Shown in pieces: positions 34,758-44,037 of a stretch of DNA of 64,000 nt (positions within the stretch are counted from its first letter, which is position 1; each line of letters begins with the position of its first letter). Below the pieces are notes generated by a model. It made no database searches and was not told where the DNA came from. It saw only the letters and a program-made list of their open reading frames with translations. Origin of the DNA: Bradyrhizobium sp. WSM1743 (GTDB lineage: Bacteria > Pseudomonadota > Alphaproteobacteria > Rhizobiales > Xanthobacteraceae); assembly GCF_000473065.1 (NCBI RefSeq), contig NZ_AXAZ01000012.1, positions 1 to 64,000 on the forward strand, written 5' to 3'. The translations under genes were made by a program, and so were the position numbers.

Positions 34758-36158
34758 CTAGCCCACGGGATCGATCGGCGACGGCGGCACGCCGCCGGCC
34801 TCGATCGCTTCGCCCGCAAGCAGACAAAGGTCCTCGCGGTAGCGGCCGGAGACGATGTGCACGCCGACCGGCGCCTTGCCGACGAGTCCGGTGGAGACGA
34901 CGAGGCCCGGCAAACCCATGAAGGGAATCGCGATTTGCGGCAGCTGCGCTTCCCAGACGCGCTTGAAGGATTCGTTGTCCTTGCGGTCGAGATGATCCGG
35001 GAACGGCAATTCGCCGGAGACCGGCGTCAGCAGCACCGCATATTGTTCGAAGAACAGCATCCATTCGCGCGTCAGCGTGGCTCTCCGGGTCAGCGCCTTG
35101 GCGTAATTGGCCTGGTCCATCGGCGTGACCCTATTGCGGTTGCCGCGCAGGCAGGCCAGCGCGCCGGGATCGCCCTCGCGCTCGGCCATCTCGAGCTGCG
35201 CCTCATAGCCGTCGCCGAGCCAGAGTTTTATTTGCCACTCCACCGCCTCGCGCATCGGCGGCGTGTCCGCGATGATGTCGACAGTCCAGCCGGCACGTTC
35301 GAGGCGCTTGCCGGCATCGCTCACCGCCGCCTTCACCTCCGGCGTGGCGGCAAGGCCGCCCGGATTGAGGCAGAGCGCGGCACGCTTTTCCCGTGCGGGT
35401 CCTTGCAGCGGCACCGGCACGAACCAGGGGTCGCGGATGTCGCGGGCCGACATCGCTTCGAGCGAGATCCGCAAGTCATTGACCGTCCGCGCCAGGGGGC
35501 CCGACACCGCCATGATCTGCGGCCCGATCGGGCGCTCCGGCAGCGCCGGGTTGAAGGCGGGGATGCGGCCGAGCGTCGGGCGCAATCCGTGCACGCCGCA
35601 GGCATAGGCGGGATAGCGGATCGAGCCGGCAATGTCGGTGCCATGGGCAATGTGGCCGATGCCGGCCGCGACCGCCGAGCCGGCGCCGCCGGAGGAGCCG
35701 CCCGGGGTCAGCGAGGCATCACGGGGGTTCTTGGTGTCGCCATGGATCAGATTGGTGGTGAACCAGCGGTAGGAGAAGGCCGGGCAATTGGTGCGGCCGA
35801 GCAGGATGGCGCCGGCTTTGCGGAAATTGGCGACCACCGGATTGTCCTCGCGCGCGATCACGTCGCGCTGGAGCTTCAGGCCGTTGGTGGTGGCAAAGCC
35901 TTCCTGGTCGACATTGGCCTTGATGGTGACGGGGACGCCGGCGAGCACCCCGGGATCCTCGCCCCGTGCGATCGCGGCATCGACGGCATCGGCCTGCTTG
36001 AGCACGTCGTCCGGCCGGTGGTCGATCACCGCGTTGAGCTGGGGATTGACGGCATCCAGGCGCGCCAGACCGGCCTTGGCGGCCTCCCTGGCGGACACCT
36101 TTTTGGACTTGACGAGGGTGGCGAGGTCGGCAGCCGACAGGCGCCAGAGATCTTGCAT
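34758..36158 (-). CDS. amidase (amidase-signature family)
   Basis: This 466-residue hydrolase starts at the ATG at 36158, preceded by GGAGCAAGCC. The Ser-cisSer-Lys triad is visible: Lys80 in GVPVTIKANVDQ, Ser155 in TPGGSSGGAGSAVAAG and the nucleophile Ser179 in HGTDIAGSIRYPA. The family hydrolyses carboxamides; the substrate is unknown. It is the first of a probable three-gene unit with glutathione peroxidase and DUF3297. Confidence 0.91.
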   Translation of the reverse strand: MQDLWRLSAADLATLVKSKKVSAREAAKAGLARLDAVNPQLNAVIDHRPDDVLKQADAVDAAIARGEDPGVLAGVPVTIKANVDQEGFATTNGLKLQRDVIAREDNPVVANFRKAGAILLGRTNCPAFSYRWFTTNLIHGDTKNPRDASLTPGGSSGGAGSAVAAGIGHIAHGTDIAGSIRYPAYACGVHGLRPTLGRIPAFNPALPERPIGPQIMAVSGPLARTVNDLRISLEAMSARDIRDPWFVPVPLQGPAREKRAALCLNPGGLAATPEVKAAVSDAGKRLERAGWTVDIIADTPPMREAVEWQIKLWLGDGYEAQLEMAEREGDPGALACLRGNRNRVTPMDQANYAKALTRRATLTREWMLFFEQYAVLLTPVSGELPFPDHLDRKDNESFKRVWEAQLPQIAIPFMGLPGLVVSTGLVGKAPVGVHIVSGRYREDLCLLAGEAIEAGGVPPSPIDPVG

Positions 36159-36265
36159 GGCTTGCTCCGTGTAACCGGCGTCTTTTAACGCCGGCAACGC
36201 GGCAAAGCCATGCGGATTTCGCGGGGGTGAAGGGCGGGTTTGGTGCCGGGCGGTGCCTTATTCGC

Positions 36266-36352
36266 CGTCATTGCGAGGAGCCCTTGCGACGAAGCAATCC
36301 AGACTGCCCCCGCGGAGGGATTCTGGATTGCTTCGCTTCGCTCGCAATGACG
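36266..36352. repeat. palindromic intergenic repeat, family A
   Basis: CGTCATTGCGAGG...GAAGCAATCCAGA pairs with TTCTGGATTGCTTCGC...CTCGCAATGACG. It lies upstream of the amidase gene and downstream of the DUF6894 gene. Confidence 0.9.
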
Positions 36353-36393
36353 GTGGAGGGAGCTGCGTGCCCCTGACGTAGCCTTGCGCCCGT

Positions 36394-36651
36394 CTAATGC
36401 TTCGTCGCCGACTGGTCCGGCAGGTCCAGCAGGGCCTCGGTGAAGGGAAACTCCAGCACGATCTCGCCGTCGGCGTCGGTCACCTCGATGACTGCCTCCA
36501 GCAGGGCCCGTTGGGTGCCTTCCGACTTCACGACTTCAAGGATCATCTGGCGCGCGACCTCCCAGGCGCGATCGGGGTTGCGCAGGTCCTCGCCGTCAGG
36601 ATCCACGATCAATTCGTCGCCGATACGGGTGTTGAAGAAATATCTGGGCAT
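36394..36651 (-). CDS. DUF6894-type small protein
   Basis: This 85-residue acidic protein begins MPRYFFNTRIGDELIVDPDG and continues with EDLRNPDRAWEVARQMILEV. This is the pattern of small rhizobial proteins grouped as DUF6894, which often occur in many copies per genome. No function is known. It has no close operon partner and lies divergent from the pqq operon across 262 bases. Confidence 0.75.
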   Translation of the reverse strand: MPRYFFNTRIGDELIVDPDGEDLRNPDRAWEVARQMILEVVKSEGTQRALLEAVIEVTDADGEIVLEFPFTEALLDLPDQSATKH

Positions 36652-36788
36652 GCCTGATCCAATGGGGTCGCCTGTAGTCGAATAGAAGCCGTTCCATACT
36701 CACAACTCGTTTATACCGACAGGGATCACGACCTATCGGCGATTTTGCGTACGGCTTCGTTCATCTTTACGGCGGCAATGCGCTCACT

Positions 36789-36858
36789 TTGCAGTGCAAC
36801 AATTCCGCTGACCTAATACCTAGGTCGGGAAAATTTCACTGGCGAACTTTTCCGCCAG
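36789..36858. promoter_or_regulatory. three inverted repeats in the pqqA leader/promoter region
   Basis: TTGCA-G-TGCAA (36789-36799), GACCTA-N5-TAGGTC (36810-36826) and CTGGCG-N8-CGCCAG (36839-36858) are all perfect and lie within 70 bases. The last can form a hairpin about 55 bases before the pqqA start. They may be an operator plus an mRNA leader structure. Confidence 0.45.
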
Positions 36859-36913
36859 CATTAGTTTAACGGGCGGGCGGATACGTCCCGAATTCGCAAG
36901 ATGGAGAGCCGAA

Positions 36914-36994
36914 ATGGCCTGGAAAGCCCCGAAGATCGTCGAAGTGCCCTGCGGCATGGAAATCAATATGTATGTGAGCGCCTCCCGCAAGTAA
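36914..36994 (+). CDS. pqqA: PQQ precursor peptide PqqA
   Basis: This 26-codon gene, too short for ordinary gene calling, encodes MAWKAPKIVEVPCGMEINMY followed by VSASRK. Glu16 and Tyr20, in the E-x3-Y pattern, are the residues crosslinked to form pyrroloquinoline quinone. A GGAGAGCCGAA ribosome site precedes the ATG. It is followed after 118 bases by pqqB. This gap commonly allows much higher expression of the peptide than of the enzymes. Confidence 0.95.
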   Translation: MAWKAPKIVEVPCGMEINMYVSASRK

Positions 36995-37112
36995 GCGGTT
37001 GGTGAGATCGCGTTCTGCGCAGGTGGATCTTTCGGTCACGATGCATTTCCGGAAGACGGGATTTGTGTCGGCCTGAGACCCACCTCGCGAATTTGCCTCC
37101 AGGAGACGGATC

Positions 37113-38042
37113 ATGCTTCGCGTCGTCGTCCTGGGCGCCGGGGCCGGCGGCGGAGTTCCGCAATGGAATTGCGGCTGCGAGGGCTGCAGAGCGGCCCGCA
37201 GCGGCGGCCACGAGCTTCAAAGGACCCAAGCCTCGATCGCCTTCAGCGGCGACGGCGAGCACTGGTTCCTGATCAACGCCTCTCCCGACCTGCGGCAGCA
37301 ATTGAATGCCACGCCACAGCTGCACCCCAAGGCGGGCGCACTGCGTCACACGCCAATTGCGGGCGTGATTTTGACCAACAGCGAAGTCGATGCGGTGGCG
37401 GGCCTGCTGTCGATGCGCGAGGGTTCGTCCTTCACGATCTATGCGCATGAGAAGGTGCTGGCGATCCTCGGCGCCAACAGCATCTTCAACGTGCTGAACG
37501 AGAAGAACGTGCGGCGCCAGCCGATCGCTCTTCGCGAGCCGTTCGAGCCCCGCCTGCCGGATGGTGCGCGCTCCGGCCTGGAGGTGCTGCCCTTCGCGGT
37601 GCCGGGCAAGTCGGCTTGGTATCTGGAAGGCAAGGTGCATCCGGGCGGCGAGAGCGGCGACGGCGACACGCTGGGCCTGAAGATCACCGACAGGGCCACG
37701 GGCAAGTGCTTCTACTTCATCGCGGCCTGCGCCGAGGTGACCGACGCGCTCAAGGCCGAGATCGATGGTGCCGCGCTGGTGTTCTTCGACGGCACGGTCT
37801 GGCGCGACGACGAGATGATCAGGGCCGGCCTCGGCCACAAGACCGGCAAGAGCATGGGACATGTCGCGATGTCCGGCGACGACGGCGCCATCGCACGGCT
37901 GGCCGACCTCAATATCGACAGGAAGCTGTTTCTGCATATCAATAACTCGAATCCGGCGCTGCTGCCCGGCTCGCCCGAGCGCAAGGCTGCGGAGCAGGCG
38001 GGCTGGCAGATACCCGCTGACGGAACGGAGATCGTGCTGTGA
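37113..38042 (+). CDS. pqqB: PQQ biosynthesis protein PqqB (metallo-beta-lactamase fold)
   Basis: This 309-residue protein starts MLRVVVLGAGAGGGVPQWNC, the PqqB signature, with CGCEGCRAAR for the structural zinc cysteines. The family has a beta-lactamase-like fold and hydroxylates the tyrosine of the processed precursor. Its stop overlaps the GTG start of pqqC (GTGA), so translation is coupled. Confidence 0.95.
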   Translation: MLRVVVLGAGAGGGVPQWNCGCEGCRAARSGGHELQRTQASIAFSGDGEHWFLINASPDLRQQLNATPQLHPKAGALRHTPIAGVILTNSEVDAVAGLLSMREGSSFTIYAHEKVLAILGANSIFNVLNEKNVRRQPIALREPFEPRLPDGARSGLEVLPFAVPGKSAWYLEGKVHPGGESGDGDTLGLKITDRATGKCFYFIAACAEVTDALKAEIDGAALVFFDGTVWRDDEMIRAGLGHKTGKSMGHVAMSGDDGAIARLADLNIDRKLFLHINNSNPALLPGSPERKAAEQAGWQIPADGTEIVL

Positions 38043-38818
38043 ATGCCGCGTCACTGACTGGAATGACCGCGCTCTCGATCGGCAAGGACATCAAGCTCAC
38101 GAGCGCCGAGGAGCTCGAGGCGACGCTGCGCCATATCGGGGCGACGCGCTATCACAGCCTGCATCCGTTCCATAAGCTGCTGCATGGCGGCAAGCTGAAC
38201 AAAGGCCAGGTGCAGGCTTGGGCGCTCAACCGCTACTATTACCAGAGCACGATCCCGATCAAGGACGCGGTGGTGATCTCGCGCTTCCGCGACCGCGCCA
38301 CGCGCGTGGAATGGCGCCACCGTATCGAGGACCATGACGGCGATGTCGGCTCCGAGGGCGGCATCGAGCGCTGGCTCAAGCTGACCGAAGGCCTCGGGCT
38401 CGACACCGCTTACGTGGAATCCAACGAAGGCATTTTGCCGGCGACGCGCTTTGCGGTGGAGGCCTACGTCCACTTCTGCCGCGAAAAAAGCCCGCTGGAG
38501 GCGATCGCCTCCTCGCTCACCGAGCTGTTCGCGCCGAACCTGCACGAAGAGCGCATCTCCGGCATGCTGGAGCATTACGACTTCGTCAACCCCGAGATCA
38601 TGAGCTACTTCAAGCGGCGGCTGGCGCAGGCGCCGCGCGATGCCGGTTTTGCGCTCGACTATGTCAAGACGCATGCCACGACGCCGGAGCAGCGTGCGCT
38701 TGTGTGCAACGCGCTGATCTTCAAGACCAACGTGCTGTGGGTGCAGCTCGATGCCCTCTATCATGCCTATGTCGAGGGCCACATTCCGCCGGGCGCCTTC
38801 GTGCCCAAAGCGGGCTGA
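38039..38818 (+). CDS. pqqC: pyrroloquinoline-quinone synthase PqqC
   Basis: This protein of up to 259 residues catalyses the final cofactor-free oxidation and ring closure to PQQ. Helical-bundle landmarks are HPFHKLLHGGKLNKGQVQAW, LNRYYYQSTIPIKDA and the conserved GIERWLKLTEGLGLD. The GTG at 38039 overlaps the pqqB stop; the ATG at 38063 is an alternative giving 251 residues, closer to the usual length. Confidence 0.95.
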   Translation: MNAASLTGMTALSIGKDIKLTSAEELEATLRHIGATRYHSLHPFHKLLHGGKLNKGQVQAWALNRYYYQSTIPIKDAVVISRFRDRATRVEWRHRIEDHDGDVGSEGGIERWLKLTEGLGLDTAYVESNEGILPATRFAVEAYVHFCREKSPLEAIASSLTELFAPNLHEERISGMLEHYDFVNPEIMSYFKRRLAQAPRDAGFALDYVKTHATTPEQRALVCNALIFKTNVLWVQLDALYHAYVEGHIPPGAFVPKAG

Positions 38819-38830
38819 AGAGGAACAGTA

Positions 38831-39142
38831 ATGGCCGGGCCGCGTCATATCAGCGTCAGCGAGACAAGCCGCCCCGTGCTGCCGCGGCATGCCAAGCTGA
38901 AATATGACGAGACGCGACAAGTCTGGGTGATCCTGGCGCCGGAGCGGGTGCTGGCGCCGGATGAGATCGCGGTCGAGGTCTTGCAGCTCTGCAACGGTGA
39001 GCGCAATGTCGGCGACGTCGCCGATCAACTGGCCGCGAAATACGCCGCGCCGCGCGAGGCGATCCTGGCCGACGTCATCGTCATGCTGCAGGATCTCGCC
39101 GACAAGGGCTTTCTCACCGAGGCCCGGGAGAAGACGTCATGA
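38831..39142 (+). CDS. pqqD: PQQ peptide chaperone PqqD
   Basis: This 103-residue RiPP recognition protein binds PqqA and presents it to PqqE. The family motif VLPRHAKLKYDETRQVWVIL and the winged-helix-like LCNGERNVGDVADQLAAKY are present. Its stop overlaps the pqqE start (ATGA), consistent with a tight PqqD-PqqE partnership. Confidence 0.94.
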   Translation: MAGPRHISVSETSRPVLPRHAKLKYDETRQVWVILAPERVLAPDEIAVEVLQLCNGERNVGDVADQLAAKYAAPREAILADVIVMLQDLADKGFLTEAREKTS

Positions 39143-40332
39143 GCGATTTGCTCGGCAACATCCCGCCCGACACCAGCGACAGCCTCGCGGTGCTGGAGAA
39201 GCAGCGCTCGACGGCGGAGGCTTTTGGTATCCCGCTCGCCGTGCTGCTCGAGATCACCCATCGCTGCCCGCTGCAGTGCCCCTACTGCTCCAACCCGGTC
39301 GAGCTCGACCGCTCCGGCAAGGAGCTGACGACCGACGAGTGGAAAAAGGTCTTGAGCGAGCTCGCCGAGATCGGCGTGCTGCAGGTGCATTTCTCCGGCG
39401 GCGAGCCGACGGCACGCAAGGACCTGGTCGAACTGGTGAAGCATGCCAGCGACGCCGGCCTCTACACCAACCTGATCACCTCAGCCGTGCTGCTGACGCG
39501 CGAGCGGCTGAGCGATCTCGCGGATGCCGGGCTCTGTCACGTGCAGATCTCCTTCCAGGGCGTTGAGGAAGGCCTTGCCGATCGCGTCGCCGGCTACAGG
39601 AACGCTCATCGCAAGAAGCTCGAAGTGGCGAAATGGACGCGCGAGATCGACCTGCCGCTCACCGTCAACGCGGTGATGCACCGGCAGAACCTGCACCAGC
39701 TCCCCGACGTCATCCAGATGGCGCTCGATCTCGATGCCGACCGGCTCGAGGTCGCCAATGTCCAGTATTACGGCTGGGCGCTGAAGAATCGCGCCGCCTT
39801 GATGCCGACGGTGGCGCAGCTCGACGAGTGCACGCGCCTCGTCGAGGAGGCGCGCGAGCGGCTCAAGGGCCGGCTGACGATCGACTATGTCGTGCCTGAC
39901 TATTACGCGCTGCGGCCGAAGAAGTGCATGGGCGGCTGGGGCCGGCAGTTCTTCAACATCTCGCCGGCCGGCAAGGTGCTGCCCTGCCACGCCGCCGAGA
40001 GCATCACCGGGCTCGAGTTCGAATCCGTGCGCTCCAATCACTCGATCGCCTGGATCTGGCAAAACTCGGACGCCTTCAACCGCTATCGCGGCACCGGCTG
40101 GATGAAGGAGCCCTGCAAATCGTGCGAGTTCCGCGAGATCGATTTCGGCGGCTGCCGCTGCCAGGCCTTTGCGCTGACGGGCGATGCGGCCAACACCGAC
40201 CCGGCCTGCGCGCTGTCGCCGCTGCACGAGACCATCTTCAAGCAGGCCGAGCGCGAGGCCGAGGGCGAGACCAACCGCTTCCTCTACCGTAACTTCGCCG
40301 GCGGCACCCTGGAATCCGAGAATGACGCCTGA
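39139..40332 (+). CDS. pqqE: PqqA peptide cyclase PqqE (radical SAM)
   Basis: This 397-residue enzyme makes the Glu-Tyr carbon-carbon bond in PqqA. The radical SAM cluster motif is CPLQCPYC (Cys43, 47, 50). The C-terminal SPASM domain carries auxiliary-cluster cysteines in KKCMGGWG, LPCHAAES and CKSCEFREIDFGGCRCQAF. Its 3' end overlaps the following peptidase gene by 11 bases. Confidence 0.95.
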   Translation: MSDLLGNIPPDTSDSLAVLEKQRSTAEAFGIPLAVLLEITHRCPLQCPYCSNPVELDRSGKELTTDEWKKVLSELAEIGVLQVHFSGGEPTARKDLVELVKHASDAGLYTNLITSAVLLTRERLSDLADAGLCHVQISFQGVEEGLADRVAGYRNAHRKKLEVAKWTREIDLPLTVNAVMHRQNLHQLPDVIQMALDLDADRLEVANVQYYGWALKNRAALMPTVAQLDECTRLVEEARERLKGRLTIDYVVPDYYALRPKKCMGGWGRQFFNISPAGKVLPCHAAESITGLEFESVRSNHSIAWIWQNSDAFNRYRGTGWMKEPCKSCEFREIDFGGCRCQAFALTGDAANTDPACALSPLHETIFKQAEREAEGETNRFLYRNFAGGTLESENDA

Positions 40333-41308
40333 CGCCGACGCAGCCAGCTCGGTCAGGCGCGCCGATCCCTTTGCGCCGCTGACCTCGGACATGCTCGACG
40401 TCGGCGACGGCCATGAGCTCTATGTCGAGAGCATCGGGCGCGCGGACGGAATCCCTGCGGTGTATCTGCATGGCGGACCCGGCAGCGGTTGCCAGCCGGA
40501 CCATCGCCGGCTGTTCGATCCGGACCGCTTCTGCGCCGTGCTGTTCGACCAGCGTGGCTGCGGCCGCAGCCGTCCCAAGGGATCGCGCGAGCACAACACC
40601 ACGGCGCATCTGATCGCGGACATGGAGAAGATCCGCGAGAAGTTCGGCTTCGAGCGCTGGATCGTGGTCGGCGGCTCCTGGGGCGCGACGCTGGCGCTGG
40701 CTTATGCAGAGGCGCACCCCGAGCGCGTCTCGGGCATCGCGCTGCGCGCGACGTTTCTCGGCACGCGGGCCGAGGTGGAGGCGGCCTTCACCTCGCGCCT
40801 GTCGCAATTCCATCCCGCGCTCTACGAGGATTTCCTCAGCGTGCTGCCGCGGGAAGAACGCGAACGGCCGGTGGAGGCCTATTGGCGCCGAGTCCTCGAT
40901 GCCGACCCGGCAGTGCACGGTCCTGCCGCGCGGGCCTGGCACGACACCGAGCGCACGCTCTCGGAGCACAAGCCCGCAAAGACACGGCTGGACCTCGCCT
41001 CGCTCAACGTGTGGCGGACGCTGCCGGCGACGCCGTTCATGGAGGCGCATTATTTCGTCAATGACAGCTTCATGAGCGAGAACCAGCTGCTGCAAAACGC
41101 GGGCCGGCTCGAAGGCATTCCCGGCATTATCGTGCAGGGGCGCTATGATCTGTTGTGTCCTCCTGCGACATCCCAGGCCCTTGCGAAAGTCTGGTCCGGT
41201 TCCGAGCTTCGCATCGTGGAAGAGGCCGGACATTCGCTCTATGATGGCGGCGTGAGGGACGCCGTCATGAAGTCGATTGCGGACCTCGCGTCGAAGATCG
41301 GGCGATGA
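40322..41308 (+). CDS. proline iminopeptidase-like alpha/beta hydrolase (S33)
   Basis: This 328-residue protein starts at the ATG at 40322, inside the end of pqqE. It shows YLHGGPGSGCQPDHRRLFDP (oxyanion region), the nucleophile elbow GGSWGATLALAYAE and the catalytic pair regions VQGRYDLLCPP and EEAGHSLYDGG. Family members cleave N-terminal proline. It is the last gene overlapping the pqq operon, so it may trim the PqqA precursor or leader fragments; that role is inferred, since no pqqF/G-type protease gene is seen in this window. Confidence 0.88.
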   Translation: MTPDADAASSVRRADPFAPLTSDMLDVGDGHELYVESIGRADGIPAVYLHGGPGSGCQPDHRRLFDPDRFCAVLFDQRGCGRSRPKGSREHNTTAHLIADMEKIREKFGFERWIVVGGSWGATLALAYAEAHPERVSGIALRATFLGTRAEVEAAFTSRLSQFHPALYEDFLSVLPREERERPVEAYWRRVLDADPAVHGPAARAWHDTERTLSEHKPAKTRLDLASLNVWRTLPATPFMEAHYFVNDSFMSENQLLQNAGRLEGIPGIIVQGRYDLLCPPATSQALAKVWSGSELRIVEEAGHSLYDGGVRDAVMKSIADLASKIGR

Positions 41309-41321
41309 GAGGACAAGAAGA

Positions 41322-41999
41322 ATGCCGCTCGCCGGGAAAGGCATGCTGCTGACGTCGATGAACATCGACGTTTCAGATGAAGCCGATTTCAACCGCTGGT
41401 ACGATCGCGAGCATCTGGAAGAGCGTGTCGCGATCGACGGATTCCTCGAAGCGCGGCGCTATGTCGCGCATGCCGCCAATCCCAAATATCTATGCCTGTA
41501 TTCGACCGCGACGTTAGAGGTGCTCGACAGTCCCGCCTACAAGGCGCGGCTCGCGAACCCGACCGACTGGTCGCGGCAGACCATGGCGCGCTTCAAGGAC
41601 ATGCTCCGTGTCGTCGCGCGCATCACCATCAGCAAGGGCACCGGACGCGGGGCCGCGCTCGGCCTGGTGCGGCTGCGGCCGAGGCCCGACAATGCCGCGA
41701 CCTGGCGTGATGCACTGCAAGAAAGGCTGACGCCGGACCAGCGCGACGGCATCGTCTCGATGCATCTGCTCGAAAGCGAGCTCGAATTGTCGGGCGCAAC
41801 GGCGGAGATACCGGCGGTGCGCAACGAAGGCGGGCGCGACTGGTTCGTGCTGATCGACGGCACGCATGTCGGCGCGGTCTCCGCCGTCATCGCCGAGCGC
41901 TTCACCGGGCCGGCCGCGGCGCCCTTCCCGCTTCCCATCTCCGTCGGCATCTACTGCCTGATGTGGGACCTCACCAAGAGCGATATCGCGCGCGGCTGA
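41322..41999 (+). CDS. conserved hypothetical protein with a dimeric alpha/beta-barrel-like start
   Basis: This 225-residue protein starts at the ATG at 41322, behind GAGAGGACAAGAAG, 13 bases after the peptidase gene. It begins KGMLLTSMNIDVSDEADFNR and continues WYDREHLEERVAIDGFLEAR, a pattern of small EthD/DUF4286-like ferredoxin-fold proteins. A second similar half may follow (LGLVRLRPRPDNAATWRDAL). Function is unknown. By spacing it could be the last member of the pqq transcript. Confidence 0.7.
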   Translation: MPLAGKGMLLTSMNIDVSDEADFNRWYDREHLEERVAIDGFLEARRYVAHAANPKYLCLYSTATLEVLDSPAYKARLANPTDWSRQTMARFKDMLRVVARITISKGTGRGAALGLVRLRPRPDNAATWRDALQERLTPDQRDGIVSMHLLESELELSGATAEIPAVRNEGGRDWFVLIDGTHVGAVSAVIAERFTGPAAAPFPLPISVGIYCLMWDLTKSDIARG

Positions 42000-42237
42000 A
42001 CCAGCATCCGCACCGCAGCATGCTGCACCGCACGCACATCGCGCGGAGCATGAATGCCGTGCGCGCTTGGCTCCCATGAAAGAGGGGAAGCGCGCAAATT
42101 TGCCGTTGTACTTCGGAACGGTTCTAATAAGCTAACCCAATGACGTCATTCAGAAACCAGATCGAGACGCGTTAAGCGTCCGCCAAGCTCAACAAAAAAG
42201 GCCGCGGGGTCTTTGGGCCTGCGCGGACAGGGTAGGA

Positions 42238-44037
42238 ATGAAACCGACCGATATCGCGGCCCCCGACTACTTTCACAAAGTGGTCGATTGCCAGTGGGCC
42301 TGTCCTGCGCACACCCCGGTTCCCGAATACATCCGACTGATCGCACAAGGCCGCTACAGCGACGCCTACATGATCAATTGGAAATCGAACGTGTTTCCCG
42401 GCATCCTGGGACGCACCTGCGACCGTCCCTGCGAGCCGGCATGCCGCCGCGGACGCGTCGAGGATAATCCGGTGGCGATCTGCCGTCTCAAGCGCGTCGC
42501 CGCGGACTTCAAGGACGATATCAAGCAGCGCCTACCGAAGCCCGCGCCGAAGAACGGCAAGCGTGTTGCGCTGGTCGGCGGCGGTCCGGCCTCGCTGACG
42601 GTGGCGCGCGATCTTGCGCCGCTCGGCTATCACTGCACCGTGTTCGATGCCGATCCGGAAGCCGGCGGCATGATGCGGACGCAGATCCCGAAGTTCCGCC
42701 TGCCCAATTCGGTCATCGACGAGGAGACCGGCTACATCCTGGGTCTCGGCGTCGACTTCAAGGGCGGCCACCGCATCGACAGCATGAAGGCGCTGCTCGC
42801 GGAGAAATATGATGCCATCTTCGTCGGCTCCGGCGCGCCGCGCGGCCGCGAACTCGACATTCCCGGCCGGAAGGAGGCAGCCGCCAACATCCATATCGGC
42901 ATCGAGTGGCTGGCCAACGTGTCATTCGGCCATATCGACAAGATCGGCAAACGCGTGATCGTGCTCGGCGGCGGCAACACCGCGATGGATTGCTGCCGCA
43001 CCGCGCGTCGCCTTGGCGGCGAGAGCGTCAAGGTCATTGTGCGCTCCGGCTTCGAGGAGATGAAGGCCTCACCCTGGGAGAAGGAAGACGCGATCCATGA
43101 GGACATCCCGATCCTGAACTACATGGTCCCGGTGGCTTTCAAGCATGTCGCCGGCAAGCTGATCGGCGTCACCTTCCAGAAGGTGAAGGCCGAATACGAC
43201 GCCAATGGCCGGCGCAACCTGGTGCCGTCGGGCGAGCCGGACGAGACGATCACCTGCGACGACGTGCTGGTCGCGGTCGGGCAGGAGAACGCCTTCCCCT
43301 GGATCGAACCGGATTGCGGCATCGAGTTCGACAAATGGCACATGCCGAAGGTCGATCCCAAGACATTCGTGTCCACCAATCCGAAAGTGTTCTTCGGCGG
43401 CGACGCCGCGTTCGGCCCCAAGAACATCATCTGGGCGGTCGCGCACGGCCATGACGCCGCGCTGTCGATCCACAGGATGCTCTCGGGCGAGGCGATCGAC
43501 GAACGTCCGCTGCCGGAGGTGCAAATCTCCTCGCAGAAGATGGGCATCCACGAATGGAGCTATGACAACGACATCTCCAACGACAAGCGCTTCAAGGTGC
43601 CGCATCGCGACAAGGTGATCGCGCTGAAGGACATCCGCGCCGAGGTCGAGCTCGGCTATGACGTCAAGCTCGCGCTCGGCGAGGCGCATCGCTGCCTGAA
43701 CTGCGACGTGCAGACCGTGTTCTCGACCTCGCTCTGCATCGAGTGCGATGCCTGCGCCGACATCTGCCCGATGGACTGCATCACCTTCACGGGCAACGGC
43801 GAGGAAGGCGATTTGCGCCAGCGCCTGAAGGCGCCTTCACCGCATTCGGACCAGGACCTCTATGTGTCCAGCGACCTCAAGACCGGACGCGTGATGGTGA
43901 AGGACGAGGATGTCTGCCTGCATTGCGGGCTGTGCGCCGAGCGCTGTCCCACCGGCGCCTGGGACATGCAGAAATATTTCATCGAGATGACCTACGCAGG
44001 TTCGACATGCCCGACAAAAAGCCGCTCAGCAGCGTAA
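42238..44037 (+). CDS. GltD-like NAD(P)H/FAD oxidoreductase with C-terminal ferredoxin domain
   Basis: This 599-residue protein has an N-terminal Fe-S-binding helical domain with CQWACPAHTP and GRTCDRPCEPACRRG. The FAD site is VALVGGGPASLTVARDL (about residue 105) and the NAD(P) site VIVLGGGNTAMDCC (about residue 240). Two 4Fe-4S ferredoxin motifs sit at the C-terminus (CIECDACADICP and CLHCGLCAERCP). It resembles the glutamate synthase small subunit but is encoded with a 2-oxoacid:ferredoxin oxidoreductase. It therefore probably moves electrons between that enzyme and NAD(P). Its 3' end overlaps the next gene by 31 bases. Confidence 0.88.
   Translation: MKPTDIAAPDYFHKVVDCQWACPAHTPVPEYIRLIAQGRYSDAYMINWKSNVFPGILGRTCDRPCEPACRRGRVEDNPVAICRLKRVAADFKDDIKQRLPKPAPKNGKRVALVGGGPASLTVARDLAPLGYHCTVFDADPEAGGMMRTQIPKFRLPNSVIDEETGYILGLGVDFKGGHRIDSMKALLAEKYDAIFVGSGAPRGRELDIPGRKEAAANIHIGIEWLANVSFGHIDKIGKRVIVLGGGNTAMDCCRTARRLGGESVKVIVRSGFEEMKASPWEKEDAIHEDIPILNYMVPVAFKHVAGKLIGVTFQKVKAEYDANGRRNLVPSGEPDETITCDDVLVAVGQENAFPWIEPDCGIEFDKWHMPKVDPKTFVSTNPKVFFGGDAAFGPKNIIWAVAHGHDAALSIHRMLSGEAIDERPLPEVQISSQKMGIHEWSYDNDISNDKRFKVPHRDKVIALKDIRAEVELGYDVKLALGEAHRCLNCDVQTVFSTSLCIECDACADICPMDCITFTGNGEEGDLRQRLKAPSPHSDQDLYVSSDLKTGRVMVKDEDVCLHCGLCAERCPTGAWDMQKYFIEMTYAGSTCPTKSRSAA

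Noticed and set aside
42115..42125. GGAACGGTTCT near the 2-oxoacid oxidoreductase cluster as an iron-regulator (Irr-like) or stress promoter site
   Set aside because: Only the GAAC-G-GTTC core is palindromic. The flanks do not extend the symmetry and no CGTT follows at 16-17 bases.
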